Below the pieces are notes generated by a model, which was not told the DNA's origin, ran no database searches, and saw nothing but the letters and a program-made list of their open reading frames with translations. This document shows positions 22,501-26,700 of a stretch of 64,000 bases of DNA, piece after piece. Origin of the DNA: Archivesica marissinica (taxonomy: Eukaryota; Mollusca; Bivalvia; Venerida; Vesicomyidae); assembly GCA_014843695.1 (NCBI GenBank), contig CM026404.1:58639931-58703930 (forward strand), written 5' to 3'. The first letter of the stretch is position 1. Each line of letters begins with the position of its first letter. Both the position numbers and the translations under genes were made by a program.

Positions 22501-22814
22501 AACTGAGACCTCTAGCGCTCGGTATTGGTTGGATTTTACTTCGTTTGCTGGGTTCGATCCCTGGTCCGATACTAATTGGCTCAGTGATTGATGGTGCATG
22601 CAAGATGTGGTCCGGCGACATATGTGGATCCTCGGGTGTATGTCTCCTATACAGCAAAGACAAGCTATCTATTGGTGTATTGCTATGGTGGATTATTGTG
22701 TCTGGAATTGCCTGCGTGTTGTTCTTCATTGCATCCATATGTGCTCAAAAATTCATTATGAAGGGACAGTCGTATGATTTTCAGAACAGGAAAAAGAAGA
22801 ACATTCCAAATTGA
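2190..22814 (+). CDS. Organic anion transporter (OATP/SLCO family), 11 exons, N-terminus outside window
   Basis: This gene encodes a 12-transmembrane solute carrier of the plasma membrane. Known family members move amphipathic organic anions such as bile salts, steroid and thyroid conjugates, prostanoids and xenobiotics; the substrate here cannot be told. Exons: 2190-2362, 3983-4126, 4935-5141, 6443-6548, 7133-7254, 14421-14533, 15195-15333, 16500-16695, 18383-18524, 20639-20814, 22487-22814. Every junction is GT..AG and the reading phase is continuous through all eleven, giving about 614 residues to the TGA at 22812-22814. Family members are usually 640-720 residues, so only about 40-80 N-terminal residues are missing. 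Diagnostic features are the TM6 signature DTRWVGAWWLGF, the TM1-loop motif NGIANAGIPAIERQF, and a Kazal-like extracellular loop 5 with about ten cysteines split over two exons. No frameshift or internal stop was seen. Introns are stuffed with minisatellites and SINEs. Confidence 0.95.
2566..3097. repeat. 38-bp minisatellite, about 14 copies
   Basis: The repeat unit contains ttttctcgtgcat, then atttctatgtatatg and (atata or ctatg)gctgg. Two sub-variants, gatatagc and gctatggc, occur in blocks, which indicates segmental amplification. The array lies in the OATP intron between the exons at 2190 and 3983, and it runs directly into the head of a SINE-A copy. Confidence 0.95.
3098..3327 (+). mobile_element. 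SINE-A, near full length (tRNA-derived head)
   Basis: The head is tRNA-like: tccgattggcgcag, then tggttagcgcg (box A-like D arm), a loop with cttctcacc, and ggttcgatcctcgg (box B-like T arm). The body includes gagatggta and cgccagatcgg. The 3' end is ttgcttcgcaatcg then taaaataaataaag. The anticodon-loop region resembles tRNA-Glu, but the parent is not certain. Confidence 0.9.
3328..3550 (-). mobile_element. SINE-C, full length, tail-to-tail with the preceding SINE-A
   Basis: Read on the - strand it has a tRNA-like head (gatagcgcagtgg, then gttcgagccccgc), a body with cccttaggcaaggca (reminiscent of the CORE-type motif) and a 3' end ggtctcgagagtga, then ttgtttcgcaatcg. A further short piece of the same family follows at about 3560-3605. 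Confidence 0.87.
3712..3948 (+). mobile_element. SINE-C, full length, just upstream of an OATP exon
   Basis: Same family as 3328-3550 in the opposite orientation. The head is gtcgtgatagcgctg, then gttcgagccccgctgg; the body has acccttaggaagcaagg; the tail is cgcaatcgagctaaaataaa. Its end is about 35 bp from the splice acceptor at 3981-3982, so it occupies the likely branch-point region. Confidence 0.87.
3983..4126 (+). CDS. OATP exon: TM2-TM3
   Basis: The acceptor is acttccag and the donor is gaag|gtaagc, phase 1 in and 1 out. It encodes ALILVLFVSFIGGRYNK (TM2 and the basic turn), then WIATGSVIMAIGSFIF (TM3) and TIPHIAERYNYEG. The small-residue-rich TM3 matches the family pattern. A SINE-C copy ends only about 35 bp upstream of the acceptor. 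Confidence 0.93.
4227..4486 (-). mobile_element. SINE-B with a damaged head
   Basis: On the - strand: a degenerate head, gatcccccgtctgacc, the central block with cgaggtctcgtgtcgg and agaggagactctgga, and the tail gataaataaacgtaaa. It lies in the OATP intron between the exons at 3983 and 4935. Confidence 0.88.
4617..4827 (+). mobile_element. SINE-A, head truncated
   Basis: It begins inside the tRNA-like head at the T-arm (ccgggttcgatcctcgg) and continues through gagatggtacggtgg and the common 3' end ttgcttcgcaatcg plus taaa repeats. It ends about 110 bp upstream of the OATP exon at 4935. Confidence 0.87.
4935..5141 (+). CDS. OATP exon: extracellular loop and TM4
   Basis: The acceptor is cattaccag and the donor is gtg|g|gtatgt at 5141/5142; phase 1 in and 1 out. 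It begins with a hydrophilic Gly/Ser/Pro/Cys-rich loop, then VWVLALAQVVHGIGF, TPMFTLGTVYLDEN, and ends TNQGTAALCVG. The GIG..P..TLG..YLD pattern is family-typical. The 36-bp minisatellite starts about 45 bp after this donor. Confidence 0.93.
5186..5900 (+). repeat. 36-bp minisatellite (about 20 copies) inside an OATP intron
   Basis: The unit includes tatactagaggacatag then aaaacgcacacctacat. Since 36 bp is 12 codons with no stop in several frames, both strands show long artificial open frames. The same unit forms the much larger inverted array at 43426-48312. Variant units (gagcac, gagaac, ggacatgg, cactacatt) give usable markers. The array begins about 45 bp after the splice donor at 5142. 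Confidence 0.97.
5901..6072 (+). mobile_element. 3' flank of the 36-bp-array element with terminal hairpin
   Basis: About 130 bp of unique flank follows the array, then a hairpin at 6035-6053 (cacactt-atccg-aagtgtg: 7-bp stem, 5-nt loop), then cgttttctat. The same flank and hairpin occur inverted at 43236-43425, and the hairpin end alone at 41805-41860. The layout (tandem core, flank, short 3' hairpin) resembles non-autonomous Helitron/Helentron-type (HINE) elements described in bivalves. The class assignment is an inference. Confidence 0.6.
6133..6318 (+). mobile_element. SINE-F copy
   Basis: It contains gtaggtcggtggttct, then cctggtgcccgtccgtgc, a cttcttccacc block and agctggcgagttgcc, followed by an (aaac)n-rich tail. 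A related copy is at 14688-14835. I recognise this as a type of repeat common in molluscan sequence; the exact family name is not claimed. Confidence 0.72.
6443..6548 (+). CDS. OATP exon: TM5
   Basis: The acceptor is actatttctag and the donor is gacgc|gtaagt; phase 1 in and 2 out. It encodes YTATAVGVSCGFFIGG (TM5), then a loop containing FVEFDRVDQDA. The family equivalent is a G-x-x-x-G-rich helix followed by an acidic loop leading into the signature motif. Confidence 0.93.
6631..6847 (-). mobile_element. SINE-C copy
   Basis: The tail is ttattttagctcgatt and the body tgatggaatccatcgcc, with the CORE-like block tgccttgcctaaggg. The head is partly lost (cttccactgcgctatc). It lies in the intron after the OATP exon ending at 6548. 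Confidence 0.85.
7133..7254 (+). CDS. OATP exon: family signature and TM6
   Basis: The acceptor is attattctttag and the donor is ccta|gtacgt; phase 2 in and 1 out. It carries the OATP signature, here DTRWVGAWWLGF, followed by the TM6 segment FTCILFAVVAIPLFGFPKY. This is the strongest single piece of evidence for the family. It is followed by the largest intron (about 7.2 kb), which holds the 61-bp array. Confidence 0.96.
7318..11215. repeat. 61-bp satellite-like array, about 64 copies
   Basis: The unit contains atagtgtatgacgtttta, then ttggtcgatattgttga and ttcttaaaatagacatcc. The centre (about 7900-9550) is almost uniform. Both edges hold divergent units: cacccactagg at the left, cacccaccaggacac at the right. 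Shorter variants (atagacgttta) recur at about 10052 and 10412, and an alternating two-unit pattern (cagcgtatggc) occurs at about 10530-10790. The array fills much of the 7.2-kb OATP intron 7255-14420. Confidence 0.97.
11216..11404. other. Unique intronic DNA between the 61-bp array and SINE-B
   Basis: AT-rich OATP intron sequence with no recognisable gene or repeat unit. Confidence 0.5.
11405..11695 (+). mobile_element. SINE-B, full length
   Basis: The tRNA-like head gatctgtagtccagtgg, cgctggattggtaatcc and ggttcgatcccccgtc is intact except for small changes. The central block has aaaagaaccagaggag, and the 3' end is cggtagcgacgata, then cataaacgtaaaacac. The head's anticodon loop (ctggtaa in better copies) reads GGT, as in tRNA-Thr. 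The block gggacgttaaaccgag..gcacgtaaaagaacc of this family resembles the conserved Nin-DC SINE domain. Confidence 0.92.
11984..12090 (+). mobile_element. SINE-B central fragment
   Basis: Only the middle block is present: gtgtcggtgatttacacc, aaacgaaccagaggag and gcactatcctccaaaaat. Confidence 0.83.
12091..12654. other. Unique intronic DNA
   Basis: AT-rich OATP intron sequence. An open frame of 65 codons at 12396-12593 has no family resemblance that I can see. Confidence 0.4.
12655..12836 (-). mobile_element. SINE-E, single copy abutting SINE-B
   Basis: On the - strand a tRNA-like head (gtccgtggtccagtgg, tagagcgtcgg, gttcaatactcgg) is followed by ggcacccacacacattg and gcctgcccaggaaaac. The tRNA-like half touches the head of the SINE-B that starts at 12838, so the two elements are head-to-head. 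Confidence 0.72.
12838..13107 (+). mobile_element. SINE-B with a small deletion near the 3' end
   Basis: The head is gatctgtagtccagttg and the T-arm ggtgcgatcccccgtc. About 20 bp including the gcgtcgctcat block is missing, so cttcaggata joins directly to gccggtagcgacg. Confidence 0.9.
13108..13771. other. Unique intronic DNA
   Basis: An 81-codon open frame (13315-13560) and shorter ones are present, but no domain or family motif is recognised. The frame contains a run of ordinary-looking codons but no splice support. Treated as intron. Confidence 0.4.
13772..14262. repeat. 70-bp tandem repeat with internal palindrome, 7 copies
   Basis: Each unit carries actgcctaataaggcat, then agttgtttaggcagt, so ctgcctaa and ttaggcag form an 8-bp stem with an internal aaggcat loop. 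The spacer is gtttttgtacgttgtt, then gcatgaagatatgacg. Units 4 and 6 have agttatttta instead of agttgttta. Confidence 0.93.
14273..14354. repeat. 23-bp tandem repeat, about 4 copies
   Basis: The unit contains cgtcgtttttactgg and ataaag. It follows the 70-bp array immediately and ends about 65 bp before the acceptor of the OATP exon at 14421. Confidence 0.88.
14421..14533 (+). CDS. OATP exon: cytoplasmic loop between TM6 and TM7
   Basis: The acceptor is actaccttag and the donor is aaactt|gtaagt; phase 1 in and 0 out. It encodes a hydrophilic loop (about 37 residues: NTKAVETEAALQKDNDV.., ending ..FLIACLKL). This loop is poorly conserved in the family. The exon is accepted because both splice phases bridge the flanking exons exactly and the end resembles the pre-TM7 basic/hydrophobic segment. 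Confidence 0.83.
14688..14835 (+). mobile_element. SINE-F copy
   Basis: ctagctggcttatggaag, gtcggtggttctaccc, cgcatgcccgtgc, gtcttcctccaacactc and agctggagggtggcc match the layout of 6133-6318. It lies in the intron between the OATP exons at 14421 and 15195. Confidence 0.75.
15195..15333 (+). CDS. OATP exon: TM7
   Basis: The acceptor is ttgtttcag and the donor is tttag|gtacgt; phase 0 in and 1 out. It encodes KNPTFIFISLAGCAEALIIF and GVSAFAFKYLAEMYS, a close match to the family pattern NP-x(3)-F-x(5)-AG-x(2)-EALI at TM7. Confidence 0.94.
15470..15738 (-). mobile_element. SINE-G, with tRNA-Arg-like head
   Basis: On the - strand the head is tccgtcgcctagtgat, taaggcgtccgcctacgg and gaaggttcgaatctcg. 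The anticodon loop ctacgga would read ACG (Arg). The body includes ggctggccctttaa and ggtgacactataata. A related + strand copy is at 48759-48998. Confidence 0.82.
15866..16064 (+). mobile_element. SINE-A copy
   Basis: attagcgcagtgggtg, cttctcatcaatgcaac, ggttcgatcctcgg and the shared 3' end ttgcttcgcaatcg plus taaaataaataaag are all present, with small internal deletions. Confidence 0.87.
16119..16416 (-). mobile_element. SINE-B, full length
   Basis: A complete copy on the - strand: head gatctgtagcccagtgg, cgctggactggtaatcc, gttcgatcccccgtctg; central block agaggagactctgga; tail gataaataaacgtaaa. It ends about 85 bp before the OATP acceptor at 16498. Confidence 0.92.
16500..16695 (+). CDS. 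OATP exon: TM8-TM9
   Basis: The acceptor is ataatctttag and the donor is gaaac|gtaaga; phase 1 in and 2 out. It encodes GAMILIGSLGMFLGGLLIR (TM8, with the family GxLGMxLGG-like pattern), then MLRMNVVATLTACVLGLAYL (TM9) and the short loop TCPETQLAGMEV at the start of extracellular loop 5. Confidence 0.94.
16838..17040 (+). repeat. Anonymous dispersed repeat R2, copy 1
   Basis: aatgtagttcatacccc, gatggaaaatctt, cattaattattc and cagctgcatatcatt are shared, in the same order and strand, with 21105-21420. No coding signal or tRNA head was seen. Confidence 0.65.
17209..17422 (-). mobile_element. SINE-D, internally deleted head
   Basis: Read on the + strand: atatttcgggttttac, tatatcgccggcggg, tgggtgcaccaacctcc and gagacacggcctgagc. 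The tRNA-like head is shortened, so accatcagtgaccacg joins gaaggcggacgac. A fuller copy is at 19601-19863. Confidence 0.82.
17531..17672. repeat. Imperfect long inverted repeat (hairpin)
   Basis: Arms of about 30 bp (atgaaaagagttttgga.. and ..tccaaaacgagtttcat) flank a short AT-rich loop near 17593-17600. A weaker outer match (tcttacc and ggtaag) extends it. It is possibly a small foldback transposon. Confidence 0.6.
17774..17983 (-). mobile_element. SINE-A copy
   Basis: On the - strand: head gattaacgcagtggtt, agcgcgctcgcttctc, gggttcgatcctcgg, with the 3' end shortened so that the shared ttgcttcgcaatcg block is missing before the taaa repeats. Confidence 0.85.
18040..18322 (+). repeat. Anonymous dispersed repeat R1, copy 1
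   Basis: acgccatagtaaatagtc, cctgataatc, gcattttattgatctaag and catgccgcgaccaatcag are shared in order with 40908-41196. It lies just upstream of the Kazal exon. No tRNA head or open frame; class unknown. Confidence 0.68.
18383..18524 (+). CDS. OATP exon: Kazal-like part of extracellular loop 5
   Basis: The acceptor is tatatgtacag and the donor is ccaaag|gtaaat; phase 2 in and 0 out. It encodes a Kazal-like module, with CNAQCACDDMMFNPVCGDDG followed by VVYYSACHAGC. The C-x3-C-x-C-x8-C-G-x-DG-x-x-Y-x-S-x-C-x3-C spacing is the family hallmark, and these cysteines are disulphide-bonded in known members. Confidence 0.95.
18525..19600. other. Intronic DNA, mostly unique
   Basis: Includes a short repeated fragment at about 19022-19078 (gagcttatttactctcgc) that recurs near 22392 and, inverted, near 41216, and an (AT)n tract at 19552-19580. 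No exon or gene was seen. Confidence 0.5.
19601..19863 (-). mobile_element. SINE-D, full length
   Basis: On the - strand the head is gtccgcctccgtggtc, gagtggttaaggtcgc, gggttcgagccccgctc; the body has ggaggttggtgcaccc and ctgcccgccggcgata; the 3' end is gtaaaacccgaaatat. The head resembles tRNA-Ser/Leu type D-arms. It follows an (AT)n tract. Confidence 0.87.
20349..20580 (+). repeat. Dispersed repeat R3, left arm
   Basis: The stretch tattacctcccttgac.. through ..gtttttactgttgttcc is repeated in inverted orientation at 21664-21758. The end gcttaaagcttattgag is found again near 52770-52800. The OATP exon 20639-20814 lies between the two arms. Confidence 0.6.
20639..20814 (+). CDS. OATP exon: end of loop 5 and TM10
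   Basis: The acceptor is acacttacag and the donor is ttaag|gtaact; phase 0 in and 2 out. It starts YTNCSCVASS (the NCSC motif that closes the Kazal-like loop), then GRCDDGC and the hydrophobic segment CLFLMMMSILTATTPASMAT (TM10). It sits between two inverted stretches of a dispersed repeat (20349-20580 and about 21540-21758). Confidence 0.93.
21105..21420 (+). repeat. Dispersed repeat R2, copy 2
   Basis: Shares aatgtagttcatatccc, gatggaaac, cattaattattct and cagctgcatatcatt with 16838-17040. It has an extra AT-rich internal stretch compared with copy 1. Confidence 0.62.
21445..21760. repeat. Dispersed repeat R3, foldback-like copy
   Basis: ggtcatattaagtcg..tgtttttatcgttgtt (21450-21493, + strand) and the inverted match at 21664-21715 form arms of about 45 bp around an AT-rich middle, as in a MITE or foldback element. 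The + arm also matches 20395-20443 directly. Confidence 0.5.
22487..22814 (+). CDS. OATP terminal exon: TM11-TM12 and C-terminal tail
   Basis: The acceptor is cttaattacag, phase 2 in. It encodes CVDDELRPLALGIGWILLRL (TM11), then the family motif GSIPGPILIGSVIDGAC, a cysteine pair in the last loop, the TM12 segment VLLWWIIVSGIACVLFFIA, and a short basic tail ending KKKNIPN before TGA at 22812. No clear AATAAA was seen in the next 100 bp. Confidence 0.95.
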
Positions 22815-23008
22815 AGATATATAATCACGCACACCAAATCATATTATACTCAGGAGATTATCCCATGGACGTTTACAAAGAATTCATCTATGTATTAATT
22901 ATATTATAACCAAGGTCCGTAGTTGATACTGTGGCCAATCACTGATAAGACCCGTTCGGGTACTGTCTATGACGCTATATCCATGTTATGATATTCACTC
23001 TATCCAGA
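22815..23008. other. 3' region of the OATP gene
   Basis: Probably the start of the 3' UTR. No perfect AATAAA in the first 100 bp; nothing else recognised. Confidence 0.4.
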
Positions 23009-23266
23009 CAGACGGATATGTAGTCCAGTGGTAACACGTTGGACTCGTAATTCAGGGATAGCATGTTCGATCCCCCGTTTGATCCTAATAAAATTAACAG
23101 TCTTTCAGATGGGACTTTAAACCGAGGTCTCGTGTCGGTGCTGTACACCGTGCACGTAAAAGAACCAGAGGAGACTCTGGAATGGGTCTCTGTCTGTATC
23201 ATTGCACTATCCTCCAACAATCTAAAATGACTAATCTCTTCAGGAGGCGTCGCTCATATGGACACA
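23009..23266 (+). mobile_element. SINE-B, 3' end lost
   Basis: The head is gatatgtagtccagtgg with gttcgatcccccgtttg, and the central block is complete. The element breaks off after gcgtcgctcatatgg, followed by acacacac, and lacks the cgtaaa tail. Confidence 0.88.
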
Positions 23267-23269
23267 CAC

Positions 23270-23797
23270 AATATTCAGTATTAAACTAATTAGCTCCATT
23301 TAGCTGGGGGAGTGATGTACATATATCTTATTGTCATATACCTAATATGGTTAAATTTGTTAAGTTAATGCAATTAGAAAATGAAAATGCAGTTCGGAGT
23401 TTATCTTTATACGTTTTTGAAGCATTCGAACGTCGTAGATTATTTATCAATATCTAAACAGATTTACTTAATAGTTAATATTGTTTTAAATGATTACTAC
23501 TGATTTTCGTTTTGTGCGTTGCTTTTATAATGTTGTATACATGTCTCTCCCATAGATCCTAGATCAGGGATCACTTAGTACAGCTGCTATAATATGACAT
23601 ATAATAAATTGATCAGAACTGTCGTACATTATGAAGCATTTAAATATGTTTTTTCTACATACGCCTAGTTTTGTGTCTATGTTTCTTGATATATTTCGTA
23701 TTTCTACTTTTAAAATAGATGTGTTTTTTAAATAACAATATATCATGGTACGTGAATTAAAGCTACATATCACTTCATTGGGAGATTATGTGTAATC
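23270..23797. other. Unique intergenic DNA
   Basis: AT-rich; no gene, no repeat match inside the window. Confidence 0.45.
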
Positions 23798-26700
23798 GGC
23801 CGGGCTCGCTCAGTTTGTAGAGCGTTTACCCTGTACGCGAACGGTCAGCTCAGTTTGTAGAGCGTTTACCCTGTAAGGGAACGGTCAGCTCAGTTTGTAG
23901 AGCGTTTACCCTGTAAGCGAACGGTCAGCACAGTGTGTAGAGCGTTTACCCTGTAAGTGAACGGTCAGCTCAGTTTGTAGAGCATTTACCCTGTAAGCGA
24001 ACGGTCAGCTTAGTTTGTAGAGCGTTTACCCTGTAAGCGAACGGTCAGCTCAGTTTGTAGAGCGTTTACCCTGGAAGCGAACGGTCAGCTCAGTGTGTAG
24101 AGTGTTTACCCTGTAAGCGAACGGTCAGCTCACTTTGCAGAGCGTTTACCCTGTAAGCGAACGGTCAGCACAGTTTGTAGAGCGTTTACCCTGTAAGCGA
24201 ACGGTCAGCTCAGTTTGTAGAGCGTTTACCCTGGAAGCGAACGGTCAGCTCAGTGTTGAGTGTTTACCCTGTAAGCGAACGGTCAGCTCACTTTGCAGAG
24301 CGTTTACCCTGTAAGCGAACGGTCAGCACAGTTTGTAGAGCGTTTACCCTGTAAGCGAACGGTCAGCTCAGTTGTGAGTTACCCTGTAAGCGAACGGTCA
24401 GCACAGTTTGTAGAGCGTTTACCCTGTAAGCGAACGGTCAGCTCAGTTGTAGAGCGTTTACCCTGTAAGCGAACGGTCACCTCAGTTTGTAGAGCGTTTA
24501 CCCTGTAAGCGAACGGTCAGCTCAGTTTGTAGAGCATTTACCCTGTAAGCGAACGGTCAGCTCAGTTTGTAGAGCGGTTACCCTGTAAGGGAACGGTCAG
24601 CTCAGTTTGTAGAGCGTTTACCCTGTAAGCGAACGGTCAGCTCAGTTTGTAGAGCGTTTGCCTTGTAAACGAACGGTCAGCTTAGTTTGTAGAGCGTTTA
24701 CCCTGTAAGCGAACGGTCAGCTCAGTTTGTAGAGCATTTACCCTGTAAGCGAACGGTCAGCTCAGTTTGTAGAGCGTTTACCCTGTAAGCGAACGGTCAG
24801 CTCAGTTTGTAGAGCGTTTACCCTGTAAGCGAACGGTCAGCTCAGTTTGTAGAGCGTTTACCCTGTAAGCGAACGGTCAGCTCAGTTTGTAGAGCGTTTA
24901 CCCGTAAGCGAACGGTCAGCTCAGTTTGTAGAGCGTTTACCCTGTAAGCGAACGGTCAGCTCAGTTTGTAGAGCGTTTACCCTGTAAGCGAACGGTCAGC
25001 TCAGTTTGTAGAGCGTTTACCCTGTAAGCGAACGGTCAGCTCAGTTTGTAGAGCGTTTACCCTGTAAGCGAACGGTCAGCTCAGTTTGTAGAGCGTTTAC
25101 CCTGTAAGCGAACGGTCAGCTCAGTTTGTAGAGCGTTTACCCTGTAAGCGAACGGTCAGCTCAGTTTGTAGAGCGTTTACCCTGTAAGCGAACGGTCAGC
25201 TCAGTTTGTAGAGCGTTTACCCTGTAAGCGAACGGTCAGCTCAGTTTGTAGAGCGTTTACCCTGTAAGCGAACGGTCAGCTCAGTTTGTAGAGCGTTTAC
25301 CCTGTAAGCGAACGGTCAGCTCAGTTTGTAGAGCGTTTACCCTGTAAGCGAACGGTCAGCTCAGTTTGTAGAGCGTTTACCCTGTAAGCGAACGGTCAGC
25401 TCAGTTTGTAGAGCGTTTACCCTGTAAGCGAACGGTCAGCTCAGTTTGTAGAGCGTTTACCCTGTAAGCGAACGGTCAGCTCAGTTTGTAGAGCGTTTAC
25501 CCTGTAAGCGAACGGTCAGCTCAGTTTGTAGAGCGTTTACCCTGTAAGCGAACGGTCAGCTCAGTTTGTAGAGCGTTTACCCTGTAAGCGAACGGTCAGC
25601 TCAGTTTGTAGAGCGTTTACCCTGTAAGCGAACGGTCAGCTCAGTTTGTAGAGCGTTTACCCTGTAAGCGAACGGTCAGCTCAGTTTGTAGAGCGTTTAC
25701 CCTGTAAGCGAACGGTCAGCTCAGTTTGTAGAGCGTTTACCCTGTAAGCGAACGGTCAGCTCAGTTTGTAGAGCTTTACCCTGTAAGCGAACGGTCAGCT
25801 CAGTTTGTAGAGCGTTTACCCTGTAAGCGAACGGTCAGCTCAGTTTGTAGAGCGTTTACCCTGTAAGCGAACGGTCAGCTCAGTTTGTAGAGCGTTTACC
25901 CTGTAAGCGAACGGTCAGCTCAGTTTGTAGAGCGTTTACCCGTAAGCGAACGGTCAGCTCAGTTTGTAGAGCGTTTACCCTGTAAGCGAACGGTCAGCTC
26001 AGTTTGTAGAGCGTTACCCTGTAAGCAACGGTCAGCTCAGTTTGTAGAGCGTTTACCCTGTAAGCGAACGGTCAGCAAATTTACCCTGTAAGCGAACGGT
26101 CAGCTCAGTTTGTAGAGCGTTTACCCTGTAAGCGAACGGTCAGCTCAGTTTGTAGAGCGTTTACCCTGTAAGCGAACGGTCAGCTCAGTTTGTAGAGCGT
26201 TTACCCTGTAAGCGAACGGTCAGCTCAGTTTGTAGAGCGTTTACCCTGTAAGCGAACGGTCAGCTCAGTTTGTAGAGCGTTTACCCTGTAAGCGAACGGT
26301 CAGCTCAGTTTGTAGAGCGTTTACCCTGTAAGCGAACGGTCAGCTCAGTTTGTAGAGCGTTTACCCTGTAAGCGAACGGTCAGCTCAGTTTGTAGAGCGT
26401 TTACCCTGTAAGCGAACGGTCAGCTCAGTTTGTAGAGCGTTTACCCTGTAAGCGAACGGTCAGCTTAGTTTGTAGAGCGTTTACCCTGTAAGCGAACGGT
26501 CAGCTTAGTTTGTAGAGCGTTTACGCTGTGAGCGAACGGTCCGCTCAGTTTGTAGAGCGTTTACCCTGTAAGCGAACGGTCAGCTTAGTTTGTAGAGCGT
26601 TTACCATGTAAGCGAACGGTCAGCTCAGTTTGTAGAGCGTTTACCCTGTAAGGGAACGGTCAGCTCAGTTTGTAGAGCATTTACCCTGTAAGCGATCGGT

